Positions 19,333 to 27,587 of a DNA stretch of 64,000 bases are shown here, piece by piece. The stretch covers positions 992,001 to 1,056,000 of the forward strand of contig NZ_CP010536.1 of NCBI RefSeq assembly GCF_000832305.1. Reading direction: 5' to 3'. Source of the stretch: Cupriavidus basilensis (GTDB lineage: Bacteria; Pseudomonadota; Gammaproteobacteria; Burkholderiales; Burkholderiaceae). Position numbers and translations under genes: made by a program. Under the pieces are notes generated by a model that had not been told where the DNA came from, made no database searches, and saw only the letters and a list, made by a program, of their open reading frames with translations. Each line of letters opens with the position of its first letter. Position 1 is the first letter of the stretch.

Positions 19333-20649
19333 ATGGGAAATAACGAGGACGCGGGATTCCTGCCCAAGTGGCGGCTAAAGACGCACGGCGTGATCGCGCC
19401 TGATGAGCGCTTGCCCGCCGGCCAGACCCTGCTGGCAGGTATCCAGCACGTGGTAGCGATGTTCGGCTCGACCGCGATCGCACCGATCCTGATGGGCTTC
19501 AATCCCAATATCGCCATCCTGTTTTCCGGCATCGGCACGCTGATTTTTTTCCTGTGCGTGCGCGGCAGGGTGCCGAGCTACCTGGGTTCCAGCTTTGCCT
19601 TCATCGCGGTGGTGATCGCCGCGACCGGCTACGCCGGCAGCGGCCCCAACGCGAATATCCCGGTGGCGCTTGGCGGCATCATCGCCGCGGGCGTGTTGTA
19701 CCTGCTGATCGGGCTGGTGGTGCAGGCGGTGGGGTATCGCTGGGTGGAGCGGCTGATGCCGCCGGTGGTGACGGGTGCCATCGTCGCGGCCATCGGCCTG
19801 AACCTCGCGCCGGTGGCGGTCAAGGCCGTGAGCGGCGCGCCGTTGGATACCTGGGTGGGGTTGGCGACCGTGCTGGCCGTGGGCGTGGTGGCGGTGCATG
19901 CGCCGGGCATGCTGCGCCGGCTGCCGGTACTGGTGGGCGGGCTGTTCGGCTACGTGCTGTACTACGTTTGCACCAACGGGCTGGGCATGGGCAAAGGCAT
20001 CGATTTCTCCGGCGTGGCCGCCGCGGCCTGGTTCGGGCTGCCGGTATTTTCCACGCCGGTGTTCCAGGCCAGCGCCATGCTGCTGATCGCGCCGGTGGCC
20101 ATCGTGCTGGTGGCGGAAAACCTCGGGCACATCAAGGCCATCAGCGTGATGACCGGCCGCAATCTTGATCCCTATATCGGCCGTGCCTTCATCGGCGATG
20201 GCATTGCCACCATCATTTCCGCCGGCGGCGGCGGCACGGGCGTGACCACTTACGCTGAAAACATGGGCGTGATGGCAGTGACCAAGATCTACTCCACGCT
20301 GATCTTCGTGGTGGCGGCGGTGGTGGCGCTGGTGCTGGGCTTTTCGCCCAAGTTCGGTGCGCTGATCCTGACCATCCCGGGCCCCGTGATCGGTGGCCTG
20401 ACCATTGTGGTGTTCGGCCTGATCGCCGCCACTGCCGGGCGTATCTGGGTGCAGAACAAGGTCGACTTCTCCAGTTCGCGCAACCTGATCACGGTCGGCG
20501 CTACGCTGACCGTGGCGGCTGGCGACCTGACGCTGAAGCTGGGCGGCATGACACTGGGCGGCATTGGTACCGCCACGTTTGGCGCGATCCTGCTGTACCA
20601 CCTGCTGGGCAGCCGCAAGGCCGAGCCGGAAGCCGAGGCCGAAGCCTGA
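19333..20649 (+). CDS. NCS2 family nucleobase:cation symporter, uracil-type
   Basis: A 438-residue inner-membrane transporter with about 12-14 hydrophobic segments, resembling UraA/RutG members of the NCS2 family, which import pyrimidines or purines with protons. The family segment VAENLGHIKAISVMTGRN (with the conserved Glu) and GGGGTGVTTYAENMGVMAVTK match the uracil permease signature better than the xanthine/urate branch. A Glu/Ala-rich tail ends the protein. AAAAGGGAG before the ATG is a good ribosome-binding site. The gene stands alone; the substrate is inferred from similarity. Confidence 0.85.
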   Translation: MGNNEDAGFLPKWRLKTHGVIAPDERLPAGQTLLAGIQHVVAMFGSTAIAPILMGFNPNIAILFSGIGTLIFFLCVRGRVPSYLGSSFAFIAVVIAATGYAGSGPNANIPVALGGIIAAGVLYLLIGLVVQAVGYRWVERLMPPVVTGAIVAAIGLNLAPVAVKAVSGAPLDTWVGLATVLAVGVVAVHAPGMLRRLPVLVGGLFGYVLYYVCTNGLGMGKGIDFSGVAAAAWFGLPVFSTPVFQASAMLLIAPVAIVLVAENLGHIKAISVMTGRNLDPYIGRAFIGDGIATIISAGGGGTGVTTYAENMGVMAVTKIYSTLIFVVAAVVALVLGFSPKFGALILTIPGPVIGGLTIVVFGLIAATAGRIWVQNKVDFSSSRNLITVGATLTVAAGDLTLKLGGMTLGGIGTATFGAILLYHLLGSRKAEPEAEAEA

Positions 20650-20685
20650 CGCGCCACGTCGGCAACGCGGGTTTTGCGACTGGAT

Positions 20686-20691
20686 TACAAT
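20686..20691 (+). promoter_or_regulatory. candidate -10 element for cysM
   Basis: TACAAT at 20686-20691 would start a transcript near 20698, giving a leader of about 22 bases. No good -35 is visible. The permease stop lies 37 bases upstream. Confidence 0.35.
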
Positions 20692-20719
20692 GTCCGCCGA
20701 CATTGGAATCCCGCTCACC

Positions 20720-21622
20720 ATGGCCTACAAGACGATTGAAGACACCATCGGCAATACGCCGCTGGTGCAACTGCAGCGCATCCCCGGCGGCGCCGGCGCC
20801 CCGCGCGGCAACGTAATCCTCGGCAAGCTCGAGGGCAACAACCCCGCGGGCTCGGTCAAGGACCGGCCGGCGGTCTCGATGATTGCGCGCGCCGAGTCGC
20901 GCGGGCGTATCAAGCCGGGCGATACGCTGATCGAGGCTACCTCGGGCAATACCGGCATCGCGCTGGCCATGGCAGCCGCCATCCGCGGCTACAAGATGGT
21001 GCTGATCATGCCGGAAGACCTGAGCATGGAGCGCCGCCAGAGCATGGCTGCCTACGGCGCGGAAATCATCCTGACACCGGTCAAGGGCGGCATGGAGTAC
21101 GCGCGTGACCTCGCGGACTCCATGGAGCGCGACGGCCGCGGCGTGATCCTGGACCAGTTCGCCAACCCGGACAATCCGCTGGCGCACTACGAGACCACCG
21201 GCCCGGAGATCTGGCTCGACACCGAAGGGCGCATTACGCACTTCGTCTCTGCCATGGGCACCACGGGCACCATTACCGGTGTCTCGCGCTACCTGAAGGA
21301 ACAGAACGCAGGGATCCAGATCGTGGGTGCGCAGCCGGCCGAAGGCTCGCGTATTCCTGGCATCCGCAAGTGGCCCGAGGCGTACATGCCGAAGATCTAC
21401 GATCCGAAATTCATTGACCGTACCGAGCCTGTCAGCCAGGGTGATGCCGAGCACATGGCACGTCGCATGGCGCGCGAGGAAGGAATCTTCTGCGGCATCT
21501 CGGCTGCGGGCGCGCTGTGCGTCGCGCTGCGTATCGCCGAGGAAGTGGAGAATGCCACCATCGTGTTCGTGGTGTGCGATCGCGGGGATCGCTACCTTTC
21601 GACCGGGGTGTTCCCGGCTTGA
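20720..21622 (+). CDS. cysM: cysteine synthase B (O-acetylserine sulfhydrylase)
   Basis: CysM makes cysteine from O-acetylserine and sulfide or thiosulfate. The 300-residue PLP enzyme has the PLP lysine K47 in NPAGSVKDRPA, the form typical of CysM rather than CysK, and the phosphate-binding SGNTG loop at about residue 76. The C-terminal segment ATIVFVVCDRGDRYLSTGVF is also CysM-like. A strong bidirectional terminator lies just after the stop, and the next gene is on the other strand. Confidence 0.95.
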   Translation: MAYKTIEDTIGNTPLVQLQRIPGGAGAPRGNVILGKLEGNNPAGSVKDRPAVSMIARAESRGRIKPGDTLIEATSGNTGIALAMAAAIRGYKMVLIMPEDLSMERRQSMAAYGAEIILTPVKGGMEYARDLADSMERDGRGVILDQFANPDNPLAHYETTGPEIWLDTEGRITHFVSAMGTTGTITGVSRYLKEQNAGIQIVGAQPAEGSRIPGIRKWPEAYMPKIYDPKFIDRTEPVSQGDAEHMARRMAREEGIFCGISAAGALCVALRIAEEVENATIVFVVCDRGDRYLSTGVFPA

Positions 21623-21644
21623 TGCTGGCTTGCACCGCGCATTG

Positions 21645-21682
21645 AAAAAGCCCCCGCGAGTTCAGTCTTGCGGGGGCTTTTT
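21645..21682. terminator. bidirectional intrinsic terminator between cysM and mltB
   Basis: A 13-bp perfect stem (21645-21657 with 21670-21682) with a 12-base loop. It carries a run of five A on the left and five T on the right, so it can end both cysM and the convergent mltB transcript. Confidence 0.88.
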
Positions 21683-21706
21683 GCTTATCGCGCAGCGGGT
21701 ACCGGC

Positions 21707-22813
21707 TCAGCCCATCGCCGCCTTGACCGCCTCGCCCAGCTGGTACACGGCCAGCGCGTAGAAGAAGCTGCGGTTGTAGCGCGTCAGCACATAGAAGTTG
21801 CGCAGGCCGAGCATGTAGTCGGTGGTTTCGCCGGGCGTAGGCAGGTCCACCACCAGCACGCCGGTTTCGCCTTCGCGTGTCGGCTCGATCGGCTCGTCCA
21901 CGCGCAGGCCGGCCTTGAGCAACTGGTTGAGCGTGCGGGTGGGCCATGGCTCGCCATCCGCTGCTGCGGCGGCGATGCCGCGGCTGCCCTCGTCGGCGGC
22001 GATGCGCCAGACCACCGGGCGGCCCGGTTCCCAGCCGTGCAGCTGCAGGAAGCGCGCCACGCTGCCGATCGCGTCGGTGGCGCTGCTGCGCAGGTCGATG
22101 CGGCCGTCGCCGTCGTAGTCGATGGCGTATTCGCGCAGGCTTGTGGGCATGAACTGCGGAATGCCCACGGCACCCGCGAAGGAGCCCAGCACCGAGAACA
22201 CATCGGTGTTGGTGTCGCGGCACCACAGCAGGTAGTCGGTCAGCTGGTTGCGGAACAGCGTGGTGCGCGCTTCGCGGTTGGGTACGTCCGGATAATCGAA
22301 GGCCAGCGTGGAAAGCGAGTCGATCACGCGGAAGGTACCCATGTCGCGGCCATAGATGGTCTCGACACCGATGATGCCGACGATCACCGAGGCCGGCACG
22401 CCGAACTCGGCTTCCGCGCGGCGCAGTGCTTCGCGATTCTGCTGCCAGAAGCGCACGCCCGCGTTGATGCGGATCGGCTCGATAAAGCGCGAGCGGTAGG
22501 TACGCCAGCTTTTGCGTCCCGGCGTGGCGGGTGGCATGATCAGGCGCACCACCGTGGATGAATACACGGCCTGGCCGAACCAGCCTTCCAGCGTCTGACG
22601 GGCAAAGCCGTGGCGCGCCACCATCTCGTCGATGAAGGCGCGGCTCTTGGGATTGTCACGGTAGCGGCCCGGCTCGATTTCTTCTTCGCGCATACTCACG
22701 CGGCGCTTGCCGGCCGCAAGCAGGGCGGGGGATACGCCGCACAAGCTCAATGCGGCAGCGGAAAGCGCGGCGCCCAGAAGCGGGCGGCGCAGGGAGCGCT
22801 GGGAGTCGGTCAT
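21707..22813 (-). CDS. mltB: lytic murein transglycosylase B
   Basis: MltB cleaves the peptidoglycan MurNAc-GlcNAc bond with formation of 1,6-anhydroMurNAc. The 368-residue protein has an N-terminal export signal; the RR pair before the hydrophobic core (SLRRPLLGAAL) would also suit the Tat route. The Cys at residue 25 is not in a proper lipobox. The catalytic glutamate is E151 in IIGVETIYGRDMG, followed by the family segment DSLSTLAFDYP and GIPQFMPTS. ATG 22813 is chosen because AAAGGA lies upstream with good spacing. It diverges from the deacetylase-family gene. Confidence 0.92.
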   Translation of the reverse strand: MTDSQRSLRRPLLGAALSAAALSLCGVSPALLAAGKRRVSMREEEIEPGRYRDNPKSRAFIDEMVARHGFARQTLEGWFGQAVYSSTVVRLIMPPATPGRKSWRTYRSRFIEPIRINAGVRFWQQNREALRRAEAEFGVPASVIVGIIGVETIYGRDMGTFRVIDSLSTLAFDYPDVPNREARTTLFRNQLTDYLLWCRDTNTDVFSVLGSFAGAVGIPQFMPTSLREYAIDYDGDGRIDLRSSATDAIGSVARFLQLHGWEPGRPVVWRIAADEGSRGIAAAAADGEPWPTRTLNQLLKAGLRVDEPIEPTREGETGVLVVDLPTPGETTDYMLGLRNFYVLTRYNRSFFYALAVYQLGEAVKAAMG

Positions 22814-22931
22814 GGTGTCCTTTGCAAGTCGCTGCGAGTATAGCGGATGGTGCCTGCGCGGCAGCGCGCTGGGTGGCTGGCGCGGCATGTGCTAACGTAA
22901 CGAATGGAGACCACGATTCAAGCAATAAGAC

Positions 22932-23855
22932 ATGCCCACAGGCTATTACACGCATCCCGAGTTCCTGCTGCATGAGATGGGGCCATTCCATCCGGAGTGC
23001 CCTGAGCGCTTGCAGGCCATTGAGGATCACCTGATCTCGCACGGCATGGACGGCCTGCTTGACCGGCGCGAGGCGAGCGCCGCCACCGCCGAGCAGATCG
23101 GGCGCGTGCATCTTCCGCAGTACATTGCCTCGCTGGCCGCGGCCAGCCCGGCCAGCGGCTACCACCCGATCGATCCCGATACCCTGATGAACCCGCACAC
23201 GCTCGCCGCCGCCGCCCATGCGGCAGGCGCCGCGGTGGCTGCCACCGATGCGGTGATGGCGGGCGAGATCGAGAATGCGTTCTGCTGCGTGCGCCCGCCG
23301 GGCCACCATGCCGAGCCGGACCGGGCCATGGGTTTCTGCTTCTACAACAATGTGGCGATCGCCGCGCGTCACGCGCTCGCCGCGCACGGGCTGGAGCGCG
23401 TGGCCATCGTCGATTTCGACGTGCATCACGGCAATGGCACCGAAGCCGCATTCCGTGGCGACGCCCAGGTGCTGATGTGCAGCTTCTTCCAGCATCCGTT
23501 TTATCCGTACAGCGGCACCGAGCACATTGCCGCCAATATGTCGAACATCCCGCTGCCGGCCTATACCAACGGCCTGGCGGTGCGCGAAGTGGTGGAGACG
23601 ATCTGGCTGCCGCGCCTGAACGAGTTCAAGCCGCAGATGTTGTTTATCTCGGCTGGCTTCGACGCCCATCGGGAGGATGACCTCGGGCAGATGGGGCTGG
23701 TCGAGCAGGACTATGCGTGGATCACCGCCCAACTGGTCGACGTCGCCCGCGCTCATGCGAAAGGGCGCATCGTCAGTTGCCTGGAAGGTGGCTATAACCC
23801 GAGCGCGCTGAGCCGTAGCGTGTGTGCGCACCTCAAGGTGCTGCTCGAACGATAG
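22932..23855 (+). CDS. histone deacetylase family protein (zinc amidohydrolase)
   Basis: A 307-residue member of the arginase/deacetylase fold. Bacterial relatives remove acetyl groups from polyamines, acetoin-like compounds or proteins. The zinc ligands D163 and H165 (DFDVHHGNGT) and D244 (AGFDAHRED) and the catalytic His pair H125-H126 (RPPGHHAEP) are all present, so the enzyme should be active. The substrate cannot be told from sequence. The stop overlaps the ribosome-binding site of the enoyl-CoA-hydratase-like gene, which points to a two-gene operon. Confidence 0.88.
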   Translation: MPTGYYTHPEFLLHEMGPFHPECPERLQAIEDHLISHGMDGLLDRREASAATAEQIGRVHLPQYIASLAAASPASGYHPIDPDTLMNPHTLAAAAHAAGAAVAATDAVMAGEIENAFCCVRPPGHHAEPDRAMGFCFYNNVAIAARHALAAHGLERVAIVDFDVHHGNGTEAAFRGDAQVLMCSFFQHPFYPYSGTEHIAANMSNIPLPAYTNGLAVREVVETIWLPRLNEFKPQMLFISAGFDAHREDDLGQMGLVEQDYAWITAQLVDVARAHAKGRIVSCLEGGYNPSALSRSVCAHLKVLLER

Positions 23856-23866
23856 GAGGCCCTGGC

Positions 23867-24670
23867 ATGGCTGAAACCGATAACCGCGCCGTGACTCCGC
23901 TGGTGAGCGAATGCCTCGACGCCCCGGGCGTGCTGCGCCTGACGATGAACCGCCCGGAAGCGTTCAATGCGCTGTCAGAGGACCTGCTGGATGCGCTGTC
24001 CGCGGCGTTTGCCCGCGCCGGCGCCGATGCCTCGGTCCGCGTGGTGGTGCTGGCCGCCGCCGGCCGCGCGTTCTGCGCGGGACATGACCTGCGCGAGATG
24101 CGCGCCAGCCCGTCGCACGACTACTACCGCCGCCTGTTCGACCGCTGCACCCGCATGATGATGGCGATGCAGAAGATGCCGCAGCCGGTGATCGCGCGCG
24201 TGCAGGGCATTGCCACGGCGGCTGGCTGCCAGCTGGTGGCGATGTGCGACCTGGCGGTGGCAGCCGATGTGGCTCGCTTTGCGGTATCGGGCGTCAACCT
24301 TGGCCTGTTCTGCGCCACGCCGGGCGTGGCGCTGTCGCGCAACCTGTCGCGCAAGCACGCCATGGAGATGCTGCTGACCGGCGACATGATCGACGCGCTG
24401 CAAGCCCGCGACCGCGGGCTGGTCAACCGCGTGGTGCCTGCCGATGCCCTCGATGCCGAGGTTGCACGCCTGGCGGCCAGCATCTGCGCCAAGCCGGCCG
24501 CCGCCGTGGCCGCCGGCAAGGGCCTGTTCTACCGCCAGCTGGAGATGGGCATCGAAGCGGCCTACCAGCTCGCCGGGCAGACCATGGCCTGCAACATGAT
24601 GGATCCGGCGGCGCTGGAAGGCGTGCAGGCCTTCCTCGACAAGCGCCCGCCCTCATGGGGCGTCTTGTAG
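23867..24670 (+). CDS. enoyl-CoA hydratase/isomerase family protein lacking the catalytic glutamates
   Basis: A 267-residue crotonase-fold protein. It keeps the CoA-binding and oxyanion-hole segments (FCAGHDLREM and GIATAAGCQLVAMCDLAVA). However, the two catalytic glutamates of hydratases are replaced by Q122 and G142, judged from the aligned motifs GCQLVAMCD and FAVSGVNLG. It resembles the ECHDC3-like branch, so a true hydratase role is doubtful. A strong TAGGAGG site overlaps the stop of the deacetylase gene, indicating co-expression. The reaction is unknown. Confidence 0.82.
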   Translation: MAETDNRAVTPLVSECLDAPGVLRLTMNRPEAFNALSEDLLDALSAAFARAGADASVRVVVLAAAGRAFCAGHDLREMRASPSHDYYRRLFDRCTRMMMAMQKMPQPVIARVQGIATAAGCQLVAMCDLAVAADVARFAVSGVNLGLFCATPGVALSRNLSRKHAMEMLLTGDMIDALQARDRGLVNRVVPADALDAEVARLAASICAKPAAAVAAGKGLFYRQLEMGIEAAYQLAGQTMACNMMDPAALEGVQAFLDKRPPSWGVL

Positions 24671-24740
24671 GTCTCTTTTTTGTGATTTTTGTTGGGCTAT
24701 ATGCCCTCAACGCATAAAGACATCGGCAAAAAGTCGTTTC

Positions 24741-24765
24741 TGGTATGAAGCGGATCGCTTAAAAT
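24741..24765 (+). promoter_or_regulatory. candidate promoter region for metNIQ
   Basis: Two alternative -10 elements are visible: an extended type TGGTATGAA at 24741-24749 and TAAAAT at 24760-24765. Both would start transcription upstream of the hairpin at 24793-24828 and give a leader of about 70-85 bases. Neither has a good -35. Confidence 0.35.
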
Positions 24766-24792
24766 GCGCGCTTCGCCCAAAAAAATAAAATG

Positions 24793-24836
24793 CGGCAACA
24801 GTGCTAGAGACAAACTCGCCTGTTGCCGTTTTCTTT
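24793..24836 (+). terminator. terminator-like hairpin directly before metN
   Basis: CGGCAACAG (24793-24801) pairs perfectly with CTGTTGCCG (24820-24828) over an 18-base loop, followed by TTTTCTTTT (24829-24837). The metN ATG is at 24841. It looks like an intrinsic terminator or attenuator in the metN leader and would also cover the place where a ribosome must bind. No known SAM riboswitch pattern is visible in the leader. Confidence 0.55.
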
Positions 24837-24840
24837 TCAC

Positions 24841-25875
24841 ATGATCGAACTGCAAGGTCTTTCGCAGCGCTTCCCCGGCGGGTCGGGTGAGGTGCATGCG
24901 CTGCGGGACGTCAACCTGTCGATTGCGGCAGGTGAGGTCTTCGGCATCATCGGCCGCAGCGGCGCTGGCAAGAGCACGCTGGTGCGCGCCATCAACCTGC
25001 TTAACCGCCCCAGCGCCGGCCGCGTCTTCGTCGCCGGCCAGGAGCTGACCGCGCTTGACAGCGGCGCGTTGCGCCGGGCACGCCGCGACATCGGCATGAT
25101 CTTCCAGCATTTCAACCTGCTTTCGTCGCGCACCGTTTATGACAATGTGGCGCTGCCGCTGGAGCTGGCCGGCAAATCCCGCAGCGAGATTTCCGATACG
25201 GTGCTGCCGCTGCTGGAGCTGGTTGGCCTGACGGCGCTCAAGGATCGCTATCCCGCCCAGATCAGCGGCGGGCAGAAGCAGCGCGTGGGGATTGCACGGG
25301 CGCTGGCCAGCAAGCCCAAGGTGCTGCTGTCGGATGAGGCCACTTCCGCCCTCGATCCGGAGACCACGCGCTCCATCCTGGAACTGCTCAAGCAGATCAA
25401 TCGCGAGCTGGGCCTGACCATCGTCATGATCACGCACCAGATGGAAGTGATCAAGCAGGTCTGCGACCGCGTGGCCGTGCTTGAAGCTGGCCAGGTGGTG
25501 GAAACCGGCCGGGTGATCGACGTCTTCCTGCGTCCGCAGCATGCGGTCACGCGCGCCATGATCGGCGACGTGATTGCGCAGGAACTGCCGCAAAGCGTGC
25601 TCAAGCGCGTGGAGAGCCGCCTCGGCAACGGGCGCGACCACGTCTATCGCCTGGCCTTCACCGGCGCGGGCGTGGACCAGCCGGTGCTGGCCCAGGCGAT
25701 TCGCCGCTACGGGCTGGACTTCAACATCCTGCACGGGCATATCGACGAAATCCAGGGCCAGGCCTTCGGCTCGCTGGCCATCATGGCCACCGGCGACCTG
25801 GCCGACGTGAAGGCGGCAATGGAGTATCTGCAACAAGAAGGCGTGGTGGTGGAGGAGATCGAGCATGTGGTCTGA
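24841..25875 (+). CDS. metN: methionine ABC transporter, ATP-binding protein
   Basis: MetN is the ATPase of the MetNIQ importer for D- and L-methionine. The 344-residue protein has Walker [10 protein letters not shown] (residues 38-46), signature [15 protein letters not shown], Walker [13 protein letters not shown] and a C-terminal NIL/ACT-like domain (about residues 265-344) that senses methionine in the family and inhibits transport. ATG 24841 is used; no Shine-Dalgarno is visible because the preceding bases are the T-run of a hairpin. A TTG at 24823 is a possible alternative. Its 3' end overlaps metI by 11 bases. Confidence 0.95.
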   Translation: MIELQGLSQRFPGGSGEVHALRDVNLSIAAGEVFGIIGRSGAGKSTLVRAINLLNRPSAGRVFVAGQELTALDSGALRRARRDIGMIFQHFNLLSSRTVYDNVALPLELAGKSRSEISDTVLPLLELVGLTALKDRYPAQISGGQKQRVGIARALASKPKVLLSDEATSALDPETTRSILELLKQINRELGLTIVMITHQMEVIKQVCDRVAVLEAGQVVETGRVIDVFLRPQHAVTRAMIGDVIAQELPQSVLKRVESRLGNGRDHVYRLAFTGAGVDQPVLAQAIRRYGLDFNILHGHIDEIQGQAFGSLAIMATGDLADVKAAMEYLQQEGVVVEEIEHVV

Positions 25876-26518
25876 AATGTTTGACCTGTTCCTGACCTCG
25901 TTCAACGAGACGCTGCTGATGGTGAGCATCTCGGGCGTGGTTGGCGCGCTGTTTGGCGTGCCGCTGGGCGTGCTGCTGCACCTGACCAATCGCGGCGGCG
26001 TGCTGTCGCACCCGCTGTTCAACCGCACCATCGGCGTGGTGGTCAACGCCGTGCGCTCGATCCCCTTCATCATCCTGCTGGTGGTGGTGATTCCGTTCAC
26101 GCGCTTTATCGTGGGCTCGTCGATCGGCACGACCGCGGCCGTGGTGCCGCTGACCATCGCCGCGATTCCGTTTATCGCACGCCTGGTCGAAAGCGCGCTG
26201 CGCGAAGTCGACAAAGGCCTGGTCGAGGCCGCCCAGTCGATGGGCGCGAGCACCGGCCAGATCGTGATGAAGGTGCTGCTGCCCGAGGCCATGCCTGGCA
26301 TCGTGGCCGGCCTGACCATCACCTTTGTCAGCCTGGTGGGCTACTCGGCCATGGCCGGCGCCATCGGCGGCGGCGGCCTGGGCGACCTCGGCATCCGCTA
26401 CGGCTACCAGCGCTACATCACTGAGGTGATGGTGGCGGTGGTGCTGATCCTGATCGTCTTCGTGCAAGCGGTGCAAAGCTTCGGCGACTGGCTGGTGCGG
26501 CGCATCAGCCATAAGTAG
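25865..26518 (+). CDS. metI: methionine ABC transporter, permease protein
   Basis: MetI forms the membrane channel of the methionine importer. The 217-residue protein has about five transmembrane helices and the ABC permease EAA loop ([26 protein letters not shown]). The start overlaps the metN end by 11 bases, and GGAGGAG upstream provides translation. The set metN-metI-metQ is complete. Confidence 0.95.
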   Translation: MWSEMFDLFLTSFNETLLMVSISGVVGALFGVPLGVLLHLTNRGGVLSHPLFNRTIGVVVNAVRSIPFIILLVVVIPFTRFIVGSSIGTTAAVVPLTIAAIPFIARLVESALREVDKGLVEAAQSMGASTGQIVMKVLLPEAMPGIVAGLTITFVSLVGYSAMAGAIGGGGLGDLGIRYGYQRYITEVMVAVVLILIVFVQAVQSFGDWLVRRISHK

Positions 26519-26585
26519 CAAGTCAGCCCGGCGATCCGCCTGGCTATCTGCAAAGACATAGAGCCATCGAGAAAAGGAAATCAAC

Positions 26586-27383
26586 ATGCAACGTCGTAAC
26601 TTGCTGCAATGGATTGTCGGCGCCGCCCTGGGCGCCACCCTCGCCACTGGCGCCATGGCGCAGGAAAAGCCGATCAAGATCGGCGTCACCGGCGGCCCGC
26701 ATGCTCAGATCATGGAGCAGGTGAAGAAGGTCGCGGCCAAGGACGGCCTGAATATCCAGCTGGTGGAGTTCAGTGACTACGTCCAGCCGAACGCCGCGCT
26801 GGCCGCTGGCGACCTGGACGCCAACAGCTACCAGCACCTGCCGTACCTGGAAGCGCAGATCAAGGACCGTGGCTACAAGTTCACCCACATCGCCTTCACG
26901 GTGACCTTCCCGATGGGCGTGTACTCCAAGAAGATCAAGTCGCTTGACCAGCTCAAGGACGGCGCGCGTGTTGGCGTGCCGAACGACCCCACCAATGGCG
27001 GCCGTGGCTTGCTGTTGCTGCAAAGCAAGGGCCTGATCAAGCTGCGCCCGGATGCTGGCTTGAAGGCCACGCCGCTGGACATCGTTTCCAACCCGAAGAA
27101 AATCCGAATCGTCGAACTGGACGCCGCGCAGCTGCCGCGTTCGCTGGATGACCTCGACGCCGCCGCCATCAATGGTAACTACGCTGAATCGGCCGGCCTG
27201 TCGCCCACCAAGGACGCGATCGCCATGGAAGGCCCCAAGGGTCCCTATGCCAACCTGATCGCCATCCGCGAAGCCGACAAGAACAAGCCCTGGGTAGCCA
27301 AGCTGGTCAAGGCCTATCATTCGCCGGAGATCAAGCAGTACGTCCAGAGCACCTTCAAGGATTCGGTGATTACCGCCTGGTAA
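26586..27383 (+). CDS. metQ: methionine ABC transporter, substrate-binding protein
   Basis: MetQ binds methionine in the periplasm and delivers it to MetI. The 265-residue protein is NlpA/MetQ-like with a signal peptide cleaved after AMA near residue 25. It has no lipobox cysteine, unlike the E. coli lipoprotein, so it should be a soluble periplasmic protein. GVTGGPHAQIMEQVK, DYVQPNAALAAGDLDAN and QHLPYLEAQ are family segments. A good ribosome-binding site (AAAAGGAAA) precedes the ATG. Confidence 0.94.
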   Translation: MQRRNLLQWIVGAALGATLATGAMAQEKPIKIGVTGGPHAQIMEQVKKVAAKDGLNIQLVEFSDYVQPNAALAAGDLDANSYQHLPYLEAQIKDRGYKFTHIAFTVTFPMGVYSKKIKSLDQLKDGARVGVPNDPTNGGRGLLLLQSKGLIKLRPDAGLKATPLDIVSNPKKIRIVELDAAQLPRSLDDLDAAAINGNYAESAGLSPTKDAIAMEGPKGPYANLIAIREADKNKPWVAKLVKAYHSPEIKQYVQSTFKDSVITAW

Positions 27384-27407
27384 GTTTGAAAAAACCCTCA
27401 AAAACCG

Positions 27408-27474
27408 TGTGCCGCAGGGCATCCTGCGGCACAATGCGGCGAGGTTTTCACATTGCCGGGCTATGCCCGGCAAT
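27408..27474 (+). terminator. two tandem hairpins after metQ
   Basis: The first stem pairs 27408-27418 with 27423-27433 (11 bp, 4-base loop) and has no T-run. The second pairs 27452-27461 with 27465-27474 (10 bp, 3-base loop) and is followed by TCTTTA. Together they probably end the metNIQ transcript. Confidence 0.6.
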
Positions 27475-27490
27475 TCTTTATCGATAAAAT

Positions 27491-27507
27491 AGTACGACCG
27501 TTCGAAA
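27491..27507. promoter_or_regulatory. candidate operator upstream of the etfBA promoter
   Basis: The site AGTACGACCGTTCGAAA contains the inverted halves CGA and TCG around CCGT. It sits just upstream of the expected -35 position of the etfB promoter. The form resembles operators of TetR-family fatty-acid regulators; the regulator is unknown and the call is tentative. Confidence 0.25.
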
Positions 27508-27533
27508 AATAAGAGTGCCACCCACCCGGTGGT

Positions 27534-27539
27534 TATAAT
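27534..27539 (+). promoter_or_regulatory. -10 element of the etfBA promoter
   Basis: A perfect TATAAT at 27534-27539 lies 48 bases before the etfB ATG. The -35 region (near 27511-27516) is poor, which would fit activator or repressor control. A direct repeat GACTATC GACTATC (27560-27573) lies in the leader. Confidence 0.55.
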
Positions 27540-27587
27540 GGCGGGCGAACCAAATTTCTGACTATCGACTATCAGTGGAGTGAGCGC

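Noticed and set aside
19375..20721. Minus-strand open frame over the uracil-type permease
   Set aside because: It is antisense to a typical NCS2 transporter; the translation is His/Gln/Arg-rich without any hydrophobic segment or motif.
24671..24840. SAM riboswitch before metN
   Set aside because: I looked for the conserved cores of SAM-I and SAM-II type riboswitches in the leader and did not see them. Only a simple hairpin with a T-run is evident.
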